From RGIG1959 sp964564305 (GTDB lineage Bacteria; Bacillota; Clostridia; Oscillospirales; Acutalibacteraceae), in contig CAZMAM010000037.1 in NCBI GenBank assembly GCA_964564305.1, forward strand, positions 1 to 15,475: DNA of 15,475 bases. The letters are read 5' to 3'. The notes under the pieces are model-generated. The model searched no databases, was not told the origin of the DNA, and worked only from the letters and a program-made list of their open reading frames with translations. A program made the position numbers and the translations under genes. Shown here in pieces: positions 1 to 8,115 of this stretch (position 1 is its first letter; each line of letters starts with the position of its first letter).

Positions 1-2
1 GA

Positions 3-74
3 AGCGTGGCGCAGAACGAGCAGGAAGAAGCAAAGGCGGATGTTTTGGAGTGGCTCGATGGCCTTGGGCTGTGA
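3..74 (+). CDS. 3' end of an upstream gene, possibly flavodoxin (partial)
   Basis: The third frame is open from the window edge to a TGA at 72-74 and encodes 23 residues ending in the motif EWLDGLGL. The other two forward frames read Arg/Trp/Cys-rich nonsense. An acidic helix followed by W-L-x-G-L-G at the C-terminus is common in clostridial flavodoxins, and flavodoxin genes often precede DUF4405 genes. That identification is inference from a short tail plus context; it could be another soluble protein. The stop lies 36 bases before the next start, so co-transcription is likely. Confidence 0.45.
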   Translation, partial: SVAQNEQEEAKADVLEWLDGLGL

Positions 75-110
75 GGAAAGCATCAAGGACCAGTTGTCGG
101 ATAAGAGAAC

Positions 111-809
111 ATGAGTAAAAAAAGAATTTTACAATCCATGGCTGACATCGGAATGGCGTTTCTTCTTCCCTTGCTAATGGCCCGCCATTTAACCGGAGAA
201 GCGGCGCACGAGTGGATAGGAGCCATGATGCTGGTTCTGTTCATTCTGCATCATGTTTTGAATTATCGTTGGTTTTCTGCGTTGCTCAAAGGCCGCTATG
301 ACCTTGTTCGTATTTTGAATACGACCGTAAATTTACTTTTACTGCTTGATATTCTTTTGACGGGTGTCAGCGGGATTATGATGTCCGCTCATGTGTTTTC
401 TTTTGTGGATTTTTCAGCGGGAGCCTCTATAGCGCGAAAGGTGCATCTGCCCTGCGCGTTTTGGGGGCTTTTGCTGATGTCGTTTCATATCGGAATGCAT
501 TGGTCGGGCGTTATGGAGCGAATGCGGACATTTTGCCGCGGGGGAACAGCAAACACAAAACGGTTGATCTTTATTCGTGTGCTTGTGGTTTTGGTATCCG
601 CTTACGGTATTTACGCTTTTTTCAAGCGCCGGTTCCCGGATTATTTATTTCTCAAAACGGATTTTGCCTTTTTTAATTACGATGAACCGCTCGTTTCTTA
701 TTTGTTTGATATGACTGCCGTTATGGTTCTGTTTGCTGCGCTTGGATATTGCCTCGTTAAGTGGCTGGAAAAAGCGGACAGGAAAAGACGAAAAGAGACA
801 TCACAATGA
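111..809 (+). CDS. DUF4405 / flavinylation-associated cytochrome-like membrane protein
   Basis: A 232-residue polytopic membrane protein. Hydrophobic segments lie at about residues 10-25, 36-56, 66-92, 112-134, 152-170 and 197-218, ending in a Lys/Arg-rich cytoplasmic tail. Histidines sit inside the membrane segments (H47-H48 in FILHHVLNYRWF, H112, and H126/H130 in SFHIGMHW), in the pattern expected for b-type haem ligands. This matches the DUF4405 family (Pfam PF14358), linked in the literature to flavinylated extracellular electron-transfer proteins; the probable role is electron transfer through the cytoplasmic membrane. A flavodoxin-like tail upstream and a small exported-protein gene overlapping the stop support a redox cluster. 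The ribosome site before the ATG is weak. Family assignment is from recall of motif pattern and topology; the redox partner is unknown. Confidence 0.7.
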   Translation: MSKKRILQSMADIGMAFLLPLLMARHLTGEAAHEWIGAMMLVLFILHHVLNYRWFSALLKGRYDLVRILNTTVNLLLLLDILLTGVSGIMMSAHVFSFVDFSAGASIARKVHLPCAFWGLLLMSFHIGMHWSGVMERMRTFCRGGTANTKRLIFIRVLVVLVSAYGIYAFFKRRFPDYLFLKTDFAFFNYDEPLVSYLFDMTAVMVLFAALGYCLVKWLEKADRKRRKETSQ

Positions 810-1058
810 AAAAAACAACAAACAACAATTGTGATGCTGACACGGATCCTTGCCATCCTGTTTCTGTTCTCCGGGCGCGGGCAGGGAACTGCCACAGATG
901 ATCATTCCGCAGAAAACCGGATGACAGCCCCTACGGCAAACGAACAGCCGGAAATTCCGGCCTCTTCGGAATCGGAAAATGAAAACGGTTCGCATGTCAG
1001 GGAAAAAATTTCAAAGATGCATTTTACCCCGAGTGGCTTTTTTCGTTACCGGGATTGA
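806..1058 (+). pseudogene. Small exported/lipoprotein-like gene, apparently frameshifted
   Basis: An ATG at 806 overlaps the TGA of the preceding gene (ATGA), a typical translational-coupling start, but this frame stops at about 901. An overlapping frame, open from ATG 831 to 1058 (75 residues), starts with a hydrophobic stretch ending LAILFLFSGRGQG, followed by a Ser/Glu/Asn-rich hydrophilic region. Joining the two frames needs loss of one A in the run of seven A after ATG 806. The product would then start MKKQQTTIVM and have a complete signal peptide. The site LFSGR would be a lipobox (LFSGC) if the CGC codon were TGC. A second break is possible at the A-run near 998-1003, because the third frame then reads FYPEWLFSLPGLKNP. 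It may be a decayed gene, a phase-variable gene or a sequencing error. Function unknown. Confidence 0.45.
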
Positions 1059-1083
1059 AAAACCCTTCAAAGCGTGTTAAAAT
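1055..1083 (+). promoter_or_regulatory. Probable sigma-A promoter of the uvrB operon
   Basis: TTGAAA at 1055-1060 and TAAAAT at 1078-1083 are separated by exactly 17 bases. The expected transcription start is near 1090, immediately before the inverted repeat at 1092. It is the best promoter-like match between the small upstream gene and uvrB. I see no clear Firmicutes LexA box (CGAAC-N4-GTTCG) around it, so SOS control of uvrB is not supported by this sequence. Confidence 0.55.
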
Positions 1084-1091
1084 TCATTTAG

Positions 1092-1161
1092 GGCAACACC
1101 AAAAATTGTCGTTCAGATGATGACGTGCAAAGCCATAAGGCGGTCTTTGTATGGTGTTGCC
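1092..1161 (+). repeat. 70-bp segment bounded by a perfect 10-bp inverted repeat (uvrB leader)
   Basis: GGCAACACCA at 1092-1101 is the exact reverse complement of TGGTGTTGCC at 1152-1161. Inside, CAAAG and CTTTG around CCATAAGGCGGT give a second short stem. The segment begins about where transcription should start and ends 16 bases before the uvrB start, so the leader would fold into a closed stem. No T-run follows, so it is not a simple terminator. It may be a 5' regulatory or stabilising structure, or a tiny MITE-like element; no convincing target-site duplication flanks it. Confidence 0.6.
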
Positions 1162-1177
1162 ATAAGAGAAAGCCGGG

Positions 1178-3136
1178 ATGGGAACGGATCGGTTCGAACT
1201 GGTGTCGCCGTTTGAGATGACGGGAGATCAGCCCAAGGCGGTGGAAATGCTGACAGAGGGCGTTATGCGCGGGGATCGGGAGCAGACTCTTCTTGGGGTC
1301 ACCGGGTCGGGAAAAACCTTTACGATGGCGAATGTCATTGCGCGGGTCAACCGGCCCACGCTGGTGCTGGCGCATAATAAGACGTTGGCCGCGCAGCTTT
1401 GCGGTGAATTTAAAGAATTTTTTCCGAATAACGCTGTAGAGTATTTTGTCAGCTATTACGACTATTATCAGCCCGAGGCCTATATTGCGTCTACCGATAC
1501 CTATATTGAAAAAGATTCCGATATCAACGATGAGATCGATAAACTGCGTCATTCTGCGACTCTCGCGTTGTCCGAGCGCAGAGACGTGATTATCGTGGCA
1601 AGTGTCTCCTGTATATACAGCCTCGGAAACCCGATTGATTACCGCAGCATGGTAATATCCCTGCGTCCGGGTATGGAAATGTCCCGGGATGAATTGCTCA
1701 AAAAACTGGTTTCGCTGCAATACGAGCGCAACGATGTCAATTTTGTTCGTAATCGGTTTCGGGTGCGCGGTGATGTGGTGGAAATTTATGAGGCGGGTGC
1801 ATCTGAGCGCGCGGTTCGCGTGGAATTTTTCGGGGATGAGATCGACCGCATCAGCGAGATTGTCCCGCTGACCGGGGAAGTCAGGCGATCGGTGCAGCAT
1901 GCCGCTATTTATCCCGCCAGCCACTATATTATTGCGCCGGAAAAAATGGAGACGGCGCTGGCTGCCATCGAGCGGGAGATGAACGAGCGTGTTGCGCATT
2001 TTCAGGCGCAGAACAAGCTGATTGAAGCGCAGCGTATCGAACAGCGTACTCGGTACGATATGGAAATGCTCAGGGAAGTAGGCATTTGCAAGGGAATAGA
2101 AAATTATTCCGCGGTGATGGCGGGGCGTTCACCCGGAAGTCCCCCATATACGCTGCTCGATTATTTCCCGGAAGATTATCTGTTGTTTGTGGACGAGTCG
2201 CACGTCACTCTGCCTCAGGTGAGGGGGATGTACGGCGGAGACCGCGCCAGAAAAAAGGCGCTGATCGATTACGGATTTCGACTGCCTTCCGCATACGACA
2301 ACCGTCCTTTGAATTTTGATGAGTTTTACCAACGAATTCGTCAGGTCATATTTGTCAGTGCCACACCTGGGGATTGGGAGCGCGAACACAGTACTCAAAC
2401 GGTGGAACAACTGATTCGTCCCACCGGCTTGGTGGATCCCGAAATCATCGTCAAGCCGGTTGAGGGACAGATTGATGATTTGATGGAGGAAATCCGTCAG
2501 AGGGCCGCTGTGGGAGAAAGAACACTCATTACCACGCTGACCAAAAAAATGGCGGAGGATCTCACCGCGTTTTACGAGAATGCGGGATTAAAAATTCGCT
2601 ATATGCACCACGATATCGATACCATGGAACGCATGGAAATTGTTCGGGATCTTCGGCTCGGCGTTTTTGATGCATTGGTCGGCATCAATCTTCTGCGGGA
2701 AGGGCTGGATATTCCGGAGGTTTCCTTAGTAGCGATTCTGGACGCGGATAAAGAAGGATTTTTACGTTCGGAAACATCTCTGGTGCAAACTGTCGGCCGT
2801 GCGGCGCGCAATGCCCATGGCAAGGTGATTATGTACGCGGACAGTGTCACTCCTGCCATGGAAAATGCGATACGCGAAACCAACCGGCGAAGGGAATTGC
2901 AAATGGCCTATAACCGGGATCACGGCATTGTGCCGAAAACGGTGATTAAAGACGTCCGCGATGTCATCGATATCGGCGGCAAGAAAAGCGAGAAACCCGC
3001 CGCACACATGAGCCGAGAGGAACGCCGCCGCACCGTTGAGGCGCTGACCAAGGAGATGAAAAACGCCGCCCGTCTGCTGGAATTTGAGCATGCCGCGTAT
3101 TTGCGCGACCGTATTAAAGAACTCAGGGAGCAGTAG
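1178..3136 (+). CDS. uvrB: UvrABC system protein B (excision nuclease helicase subunit)
   Basis: UvrB, 652 residues, the usual length. It takes DNA handed over by UvrA, verifies the lesion using its ATPase and beta-hairpin, and recruits UvrC for incision. Visible landmarks are Walker A GVTGSGKT (residues 40-47), the beta-hairpin segment YYDYYQPEAY (93-102), Walker B DESH (339-342), the motif GMYGGDRARK that follows it, helicase motifs LLREGLDIPE and QTVGRAAR in the second RecA-like domain, and a C-terminal UVR domain (about 617-652) that contacts UvrC. The start at ATG 1178 gives the conserved N-terminus (FELVSPFEMTGDQPKAV); the ribosome site before it (AGAGAAAG) is weak. The gene is intact, with uvrA 9 bases downstream. 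uvrC is not in the window. Confidence 0.98.
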   Translation: MGTDRFELVSPFEMTGDQPKAVEMLTEGVMRGDREQTLLGVTGSGKTFTMANVIARVNRPTLVLAHNKTLAAQLCGEFKEFFPNNAVEYFVSYYDYYQPEAYIASTDTYIEKDSDINDEIDKLRHSATLALSERRDVIIVASVSCIYSLGNPIDYRSMVISLRPGMEMSRDELLKKLVSLQYERNDVNFVRNRFRVRGDVVEIYEAGASERAVRVEFFGDEIDRISEIVPLTGEVRRSVQHAAIYPASHYIIAPEKMETALAAIEREMNERVAHFQAQNKLIEAQRIEQRTRYDMEMLREVGICKGIENYSAVMAGRSPGSPPYTLLDYFPEDYLLFVDESHVTLPQVRGMYGGDRARKKALIDYGFRLPSAYDNRPLNFDEFYQRIRQVIFVSATPGDWEREHSTQTVEQLIRPTGLVDPEIIVKPVEGQIDDLMEEIRQRAAVGERTLITTLTKKMAEDLTAFYENAGLKIRYMHHDIDTMERMEIVRDLRLGVFDALVGINLLREGLDIPEVSLVAILDADKEGFLRSETSLVQTVGRAARNAHGKVIMYADSVTPAMENAIRETNRRRELQMAYNRDHGIVPKTVIKDVRDVIDIGGKKSEKPAAHMSREERRRTVEALTKEMKNAARLLEFEHAAYLRDRIKELREQ

Positions 3137-3145
3137 TGATGGTTT

Positions 3146-6031
3146 ATGAGCAGTAGTCAGCTGATTATTCGGGGAGCCAGGGAACATAACCTCAAAAATA
3201 TCGATGTTACCATTCCCCGCGATAAATTGGTGGTGTTTACGGGACTTTCCGGATCCGGAAAGTCCTCTCTGGCGTTCGATACCATTTATGCCGAGGGACA
3301 GCGGCGATATGTGGAAAGCCTTTCTTCTTATGCCCGAATGTTTTTGGGGCAAATGGAAAAGCCGGATGTGGATGAAATTGACGGATTGTCTCCCGCAATT
3401 TCCATTGATCAGAAAACAACTTCCAAAAACCCCCGCTCCACCGTGGGAACGGTCACGGAGATTTATGATTATCTTCGGTTGCTGTATGCCCGCATCGGCA
3501 TTCCGCATTGCCCGGTTTGCGGAAGGGAGATCCGGCAGCAGACGGTAGACCAGATTGTAGACCGAATCATGGAACTTCCACAAGGGACGCGCATACAGTT
3601 GTTGGCGCCGATTGTGCAGGGGAGAAAAGGAGAACATCAGAAGGAGTTGGACGCTGCCAGGCGGAGCGGTTATGTGCGCGTGCGCGTGGACGGTCAGCTG
3701 TACGATTTGAGTGAGACCATCAAGCCGGAAAAAAATAAAAAACATACCGTTGAAGTGGTGGTCGATCGTCTGGTGGTCAAAGACGGCATAAGTTCCCGTT
3801 TGTCCGATTCGGTTGAAACCGCTACCGGACTTTCCGGCGGACTGCTGACGGTGGATGTCATCGGTGGGGAAGAACTGACCTTTTCGCAAAGCTACGCTTG
3901 TCCGGAACACGGTATTAGTGTGGAAGAACTCAACCCCCGGATGTTTTCGTTCAACAATCCCTTTGGGGCGTGTCCGCGCTGCAGCGGACTCGGTTTTTTG
4001 CGTTCTGTTGACCCGGACAAGGTGGTTCCGGATCCTTCCCTCAGTATTAACGGCGGCGCGATTAAAGCCTCCGGCTGGGGTTTTTCAGACAGTGGAACCA
4101 TCTCAAAGATGTATATGCAGGCTTTAGCGGCGCATTACGGATTTTCGCTGAATACTCCCGTGAAGGATTTGCCTCCCGCTGCCAGACAGGCCCTTTTTTA
4201 CGGAAGCGACGGTGAAAAAATAACGGTTACCCGCCGGGGAGAATACGGCCACGGATCTTTTCAAACGGCGTTTGAGGGAATTATTCCCAATTTGGAGCGG
4301 CGTTACCGGGAAACCGGCAGCGAATATATGCGCGCCGAAATCGAGCAGTTTATGAGTGAAACGGAATGTCCTGCCTGTCATGGCAGGCGTTTGAAGCCGG
4401 AAAGTCTCGCGGTGACGGTGGGCGGCGTCAGCATTGATGAGCTTTGCGCCAAATCGGTGACCGAAGCCCTGCGCTTCACGGAAGAACTTCGCCTGACCCC
4501 TCGGGAGCGGCAAATCGGGGATCGTCTTATCAAAGAAATTTGCAATCGACTTGGTTTTTTGCAAAATGTCGGGTTGGATTATCTGACTCTGTCGCGCAGC
4601 GCGGCTACCCTTTCCGGCGGTGAGAGTCAGCGCATTCGGCTGGCCACGCAAATCGGATCCTCTTTGGTGGGTGTGCTGTATATTTTGGACGAACCGAGCA
4701 TAGGGCTGCATCAGAGAGATAACGAAAAGCTGCTGAATACTCTTCGCCGGTTGCGGGATCTCGGGAATACATTGATTGTGGTGGAACACGATGAAGATAC
4801 CATGCGCGCGGCGGATTATCTGGTGGATATCGGTCCCGGTCCCGGTGTGCACGGAGGTGAGGTAGTGTGCGCCGGAACAACGGAGGACATTTGCCGCTGT
4901 GCGCGATCCGTCACCGGTCAGTATCTTTCCGGAAAAAAGAGAATTGAGGTTCCGGCTTCCCGGCGCAGGGGAAACGGCGCATGGCTGACAGTAAAAGGCG
5001 CACGCGAAAACAATCTGAAAGATATCGATGTCAGCTTTAAATTGGGCGCATTCAACTGTGTGACCGGTGTATCCGGTTCCGGAAAATCCACTTTGGTGAA
5101 CGAGATTCTTTACAAGGCGTTGGCAAACCGATTAAACGGTTCTCATATTCGCCCGGGAAAATGCCAAAGCATCACGGGTATTTCCCATTTAGATAAGGTG
5201 ATTGATATCGACCAGTCGCCCATCGGTCGTACGCCTCGTTCCAATCCCGCTACCTATACGGGTGTTTTTCAGGATATTCGCGCACTGTTTGCTTCTACAA
5301 CGGATGCCAAGATGCACGGGTATACTCCGGGCAGATTTTCTTTCAATGTCCGCGGAGGCAGGTGCGAGGCTTGCCAGGGAGACGGCATAATCAAAATTGA
5401 AATGAATTTTTTGCCGGATGTATATGTGCCCTGTGAGGTTTGTTCGGGAAAGCGGTACAACCGGGAAACGCTGGAAGTACATTACAAAGGCAAAAATATT
5501 TATGATGTGCTGGAAATGACGGTGGAAGAGGGATTGGCCTTTTTTGCGGATATTCCCAAGATTGAGCGAAGGCTGCGCACGCTGTATGAAGTGGGTCTGG
5601 GGTATATTAAAATCGGTCAGAGTTCCACCACGCTTTCCGGGGGTGAGGCGCAGCGGGTCAAGCTGGCGACCGAACTGGCCCGGCGGTCGACGGGACGCAC
5701 GGCTTATATTTTGGACGAGCCGACCACCGGTTTGCACACCGATGATGTGCGCCAGCTCATCGATGTTTTGCAGCGCTTAGTGGATGCGGGCAATACGGTG
5801 ATTGTTATCGAACACAATCTGGACGTGGTGAAAACGGCGGATTATATTATAGATCTTGGCCCGGAAGGCGGAGATCGCGGCGGAACGGTTGTGGCGTGCG
5901 GCACTCCGGAAGAAATCGCCGAGCAAAAAGATTCATATACCGGGCAATATTTAGCGCCGATTTTGAGGCGGGCGCAATCTTCGTGCAATGCCGCATACCA
6001 ATCAGAAAATAAAGCAGCTATTGCCCGCTAA
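3146..6031 (+). CDS. uvrA: UvrABC system protein A (damage-recognition ABC ATPase)
   Basis: UvrA, 961 residues, intact. It is a dimeric ABC-type ATPase that finds bulky DNA lesions and loads UvrB. The first ATPase has Walker A GLSGSGKS (33-40), an early zinc motif CPVC, a further zinc module (CPRC and later CPACHG), signature LSGGESQRI and Walker B LYILDEPS. The second ATPase has Walker A GVSGSGKS (641-648), the C-terminal zinc finger C740-x2-C743-x19-C763-x2-C766, signature LSGGEAQRV and Walker B YILDEPTTGLH. The ATG at 3146 is the first in-frame start after a stop at 3137. The nearest ribosome site (AGGGAG, 3125-3130, inside the end of uvrB) is about 15 bases away, so translation probably depends on coupling to uvrB. 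The last 20 or so residues are a nonconserved tail. Confidence 0.98.
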   Translation: MSSSQLIIRGAREHNLKNIDVTIPRDKLVVFTGLSGSGKSSLAFDTIYAEGQRRYVESLSSYARMFLGQMEKPDVDEIDGLSPAISIDQKTTSKNPRSTVGTVTEIYDYLRLLYARIGIPHCPVCGREIRQQTVDQIVDRIMELPQGTRIQLLAPIVQGRKGEHQKELDAARRSGYVRVRVDGQLYDLSETIKPEKNKKHTVEVVVDRLVVKDGISSRLSDSVETATGLSGGLLTVDVIGGEELTFSQSYACPEHGISVEELNPRMFSFNNPFGACPRCSGLGFLRSVDPDKVVPDPSLSINGGAIKASGWGFSDSGTISKMYMQALAAHYGFSLNTPVKDLPPAARQALFYGSDGEKITVTRRGEYGHGSFQTAFEGIIPNLERRYRETGSEYMRAEIEQFMSETECPACHGRRLKPESLAVTVGGVSIDELCAKSVTEALRFTEELRLTPRERQIGDRLIKEICNRLGFLQNVGLDYLTLSRSAATLSGGESQRIRLATQIGSSLVGVLYILDEPSIGLHQRDNEKLLNTLRRLRDLGNTLIVVEHDEDTMRAADYLVDIGPGPGVHGGEVVCAGTTEDICRCARSVTGQYLSGKKRIEVPASRRRGNGAWLTVKGARENNLKDIDVSFKLGAFNCVTGVSGSGKSTLVNEILYKALANRLNGSHIRPGKCQSITGISHLDKVIDIDQSPIGRTPRSNPATYTGVFQDIRALFASTTDAKMHGYTPGRFSFNVRGGRCEACQGDGIIKIEMNFLPDVYVPCEVCSGKRYNRETLEVHYKGKNIYDVLEMTVEEGLAFFADIPKIERRLRTLYEVGLGYIKIGQSSTTLSGGEAQRVKLATELARRSTGRTAYILDEPTTGLHTDDVRQLIDVLQRLVDAGNTVIVIEHNLDVVKTADYIIDLGPEGGDRGGTVVACGTPEEIAEQKDSYTGQYLAPILRRAQSSCNAAYQSENKAAIAR

Positions 6032-6070
6032 GTGGAGCGGCCTCGAAGAACCGAAAGGGGAAAGAAAAAC

Positions 6071-7093
6071 ATGACAGGGCGGTTGGAAAAACTGTGCGCG
6101 GCGTGCGGCGTCGGCGGGGAGCGTGCGGCTGCCGAGGCGGTTCGGGAAGAACTGCGCTCGCTTTGCGATGAGGTGAAAACATTTCCCTTGGGCAGTGTGG
6201 CGGGTATTCTGCGGTGCGGCCGGGAAAATGCGCCGCTTTTAATGCTGGAGGCGCACTTGGACGAAATCGGTTTTACGGTGACTCAGGTCGATGACGGCGG
6301 TTTTATACGCGTTGCGGCATGCGGGGGCATTGATCGGCGAGTGTTGGCGTCGCAGGAAGTGATTGTGTACGGCGAGCGGGAAATTCCCGGAGTATTTTGC
6401 GCTACTCCGCCGCATCTCGCGAAATTTCTTGCCAAGGAGAACGGCAAGTTACCCCCGATGGAAGATTTCGGCATTGATACGGGACTTTCGCAACAAGAGC
6501 TTCAGACATTGGTTTTTCCGGGAACGCGGGTGGGTTTTCGTCCGCATTTTTCCAAGATTGGCGAGCATGCCGTTTGCGCCAAGGCTCTTGATAACTGCGC
6601 AGGGTGTGAAGCGGTTCTGCGGGCACTGGAATTGCTGAAGGGGGCGCAGGTACCCTGTGATATTGCGGCGCTTTTTGCCGTGCAGGAAGAAATCGGCGGA
6701 GCCGGCGCGAAAACAGCGGCATTTGATCTGATGCCAGATGCGGCAATTGTCACCGACGTCAGTTTTGCGCTGACTCCGGATGCTCCTCCGCAATTTTGCG
6801 GCATAGCGGGGAAGGGAGCCATGCTGGGCTTTTCCCCCAATCTGGATGCGGCGCTGACGCAGCGGCTGTTATCGCTGGCGCAAAATCAGCAAATCCCGTT
6901 TCAACAAGAAGTTATGGGTTCGGATACGGGCACCGATGCGGATCTCATCGCATTGACCCGCACAGGGGTCAAAACGGCGCTGATTTCGATTCCGCTTCGA
7001 TATATGCACACGCCCAATGAAACGGTAGATTTACGGGATATCGAATCAACCGCACAATGGATGGCGGCGGCGGCAAAGGAGGGAGTAGCATGA
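6071..7093 (+). CDS. M42 family metallo-aminopeptidase (first of a pair)
   Basis: A 340-residue cytosolic M42 peptidase (glutamyl aminopeptidase/FrvX/TET-like), a dinuclear metal enzyme that normally assembles into large hollow oligomers and trims short peptides. All expected residues are present: H62 and D64 in AHLDEIG, D174 in ALDNCAG, catalytic E206 and ligand E207 in QEEIGGAGA, D229 in IVTDVSF, and H313 in YMHTPNE. I chose ATG 6071 over a GTG at 6032 because AGGGG at 6056-6060 lies 10 bases before it and the extra residues (MERPRRTERGKKN) are not family-like. It starts 39 bases after uvrA and overlaps the next M42 gene by 4 bases. Substrate specificity cannot be read from the sequence; annotations as endoglucanase M for this family are usually wrong. 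Confidence 0.92.
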   Translation: MTGRLEKLCAACGVGGERAAAEAVREELRSLCDEVKTFPLGSVAGILRCGRENAPLLMLEAHLDEIGFTVTQVDDGGFIRVAACGGIDRRVLASQEVIVYGEREIPGVFCATPPHLAKFLAKENGKLPPMEDFGIDTGLSQQELQTLVFPGTRVGFRPHFSKIGEHAVCAKALDNCAGCEAVLRALELLKGAQVPCDIAALFAVQEEIGGAGAKTAAFDLMPDAAIVTDVSFALTPDAPPQFCGIAGKGAMLGFSPNLDAALTQRLLSLAQNQQIPFQQEVMGSDTGTDADLIALTRTGVKTALISIPLRYMHTPNETVDLRDIESTAQWMAAAAKEGVA

Positions 7094-8115
7094 CTGAACT
7101 GCTCAAAACGTTATGTACCGTAGACGGTGTCAGCGGTCATGAAGATGCGGTGAGAGAAGTAATTCGCGCGCATTTGGAACGCTTGCCGTATTGTGAGCGC
7201 ATTACCGTAGACGCGCTCGGTAATTTAGTGGTGCGTTTAAAAGGCTTGAAGCAATCAAACAAGACTCTTTTGTATTCCGCGCATATGGATGAGGTGGGAA
7301 TCATCGCCTGCACAGCTACCGAAGATGGGTTTATTCGGGCGGTTTCCGTCGGAGGCATAGACAAGGCTGCGTTGTTCGGTCATCGTGTTCGGTTCGGTGA
7401 GCGTGTAGGCGTCATTGGCGGAAAAGCCGTGCACCTGTGCAAAGAAGAAGAAGGAGAAAGCGTTCCGGATGAAAATTGGATGGTGGATATCGGTGCGTCA
7501 TCCAAAGAAGAGGCCGAACAGGCGGTTCCGCCTGGCCAAACCGGAACATTCGACAGTGAATTTTCTGCTATGGGTCATTTGGTCAGAGGAAAAGCAATCG
7601 ACGATCGCGCCGGATGTGCACTGTTGCTCACGCTTGCCGATACTCAGCCGCCTGTGGATCTAACGTTAGCTTTCACGGTTCAAGAGGAAGTGGGCCTTCG
7701 CGGCGCCAAAACGGCGGCGTTTTCCGTGGCGCCGGATATTGCTGTGGCGGTCGAAGCCACTACAGCGGCGGATACCGTTGGAGTGCCGCAGGAGCGCAAT
7801 GTCTGTACGGTCGGAGGCGGGGCGGTTGTTTCGTTCATGGATCGGCGAACGCTTTACGATCGGTCGCTGTATGCGTTTATTTTGAAGACCGCCGCACAAT
7901 ATGAAATCAAAGCGCAGCCGAAGACCGCCGTGTCCGGCGGAAACGATGCGTCATCTCTGCAAACAACGGGAATGGGGGCACGGGTGGCTGCTCTTTCGCT
8001 GCCCTGTCGGTATCTGCATTCTTCGTCCTGTGTTCTTTCCATGGATGATATGGAGCAGACGCTTCGGCTGCTTTCGGTGCTGATTGAGCCGCTGGCGATG
8101 GGGAAAATGCCGTGA
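7090..8115 (+). CDS. M42 family metallo-aminopeptidase (second of a pair)
   Basis: A 341-residue M42 peptidase, paralogous to its neighbour but clearly diverged. Metal and catalytic positions are H65 and D67 in SAHMDEVGI, D171 in AIDDRAGC, E199-E200 in QEEVGLRGA, E222 in AVEATTAAD where the preceding paralog has Asp, and H310 in YLHSSSC. The Asp-to-Glu change at the fifth ligand keeps a carboxylate and occurs in some M42 sequences, so activity is expected. Start ATG 7090 follows AAAGGAGGG with good spacing and overlaps the upstream TGA (ATGA); the longer reading from 7057 is rejected. The two paralogs may form separate or mixed oligomers with complementary peptide specificity; that is inference. 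Confidence 0.92.
   Translation: MTELLKTLCTVDGVSGHEDAVREVIRAHLERLPYCERITVDALGNLVVRLKGLKQSNKTLLYSAHMDEVGIIACTATEDGFIRAVSVGGIDKAALFGHRVRFGERVGVIGGKAVHLCKEEEGESVPDENWMVDIGASSKEEAEQAVPPGQTGTFDSEFSAMGHLVRGKAIDDRAGCALLLTLADTQPPVDLTLAFTVQEEVGLRGAKTAAFSVAPDIAVAVEATTAADTVGVPQERNVCTVGGGAVVSFMDRRTLYDRSLYAFILKTAAQYEIKAQPKTAVSGGNDASSLQTTGMGARVAALSLPCRYLHSSSCVLSMDDMEQTLRLLSVLIEPLAMGKMP

Noticed and set aside
1178..1200. GAAC/GTTC pair near the uvrB start as a LexA box
   Set aside because: The half-sites are 6 bases apart instead of 4 and lie inside the coding region.
1088..1999. 303-codon reverse-strand ORF over uvrB
   Set aside because: Shadow of the uvrB coding strand; no family resemblance and no ribosome site that I can see.
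2762..3910. 382-codon reverse-strand ORF across the uvrB-uvrA junction
   Set aside because: It is antisense to two intact, strongly conserved genes, and its His/Arg/Gln-rich composition is that of an antisense shadow, with no recognisable domain.
4124..4852. 242-codon reverse-strand ORF within uvrA
   Set aside because: Shadow of uvrA, explained by codon bias on the coding strand.
6032..6070. GTG start for the first M42 gene immediately after uvrA
   Set aside because: The added residues are basic and not family-like, and ATG 6071 has a better-placed ribosome site.
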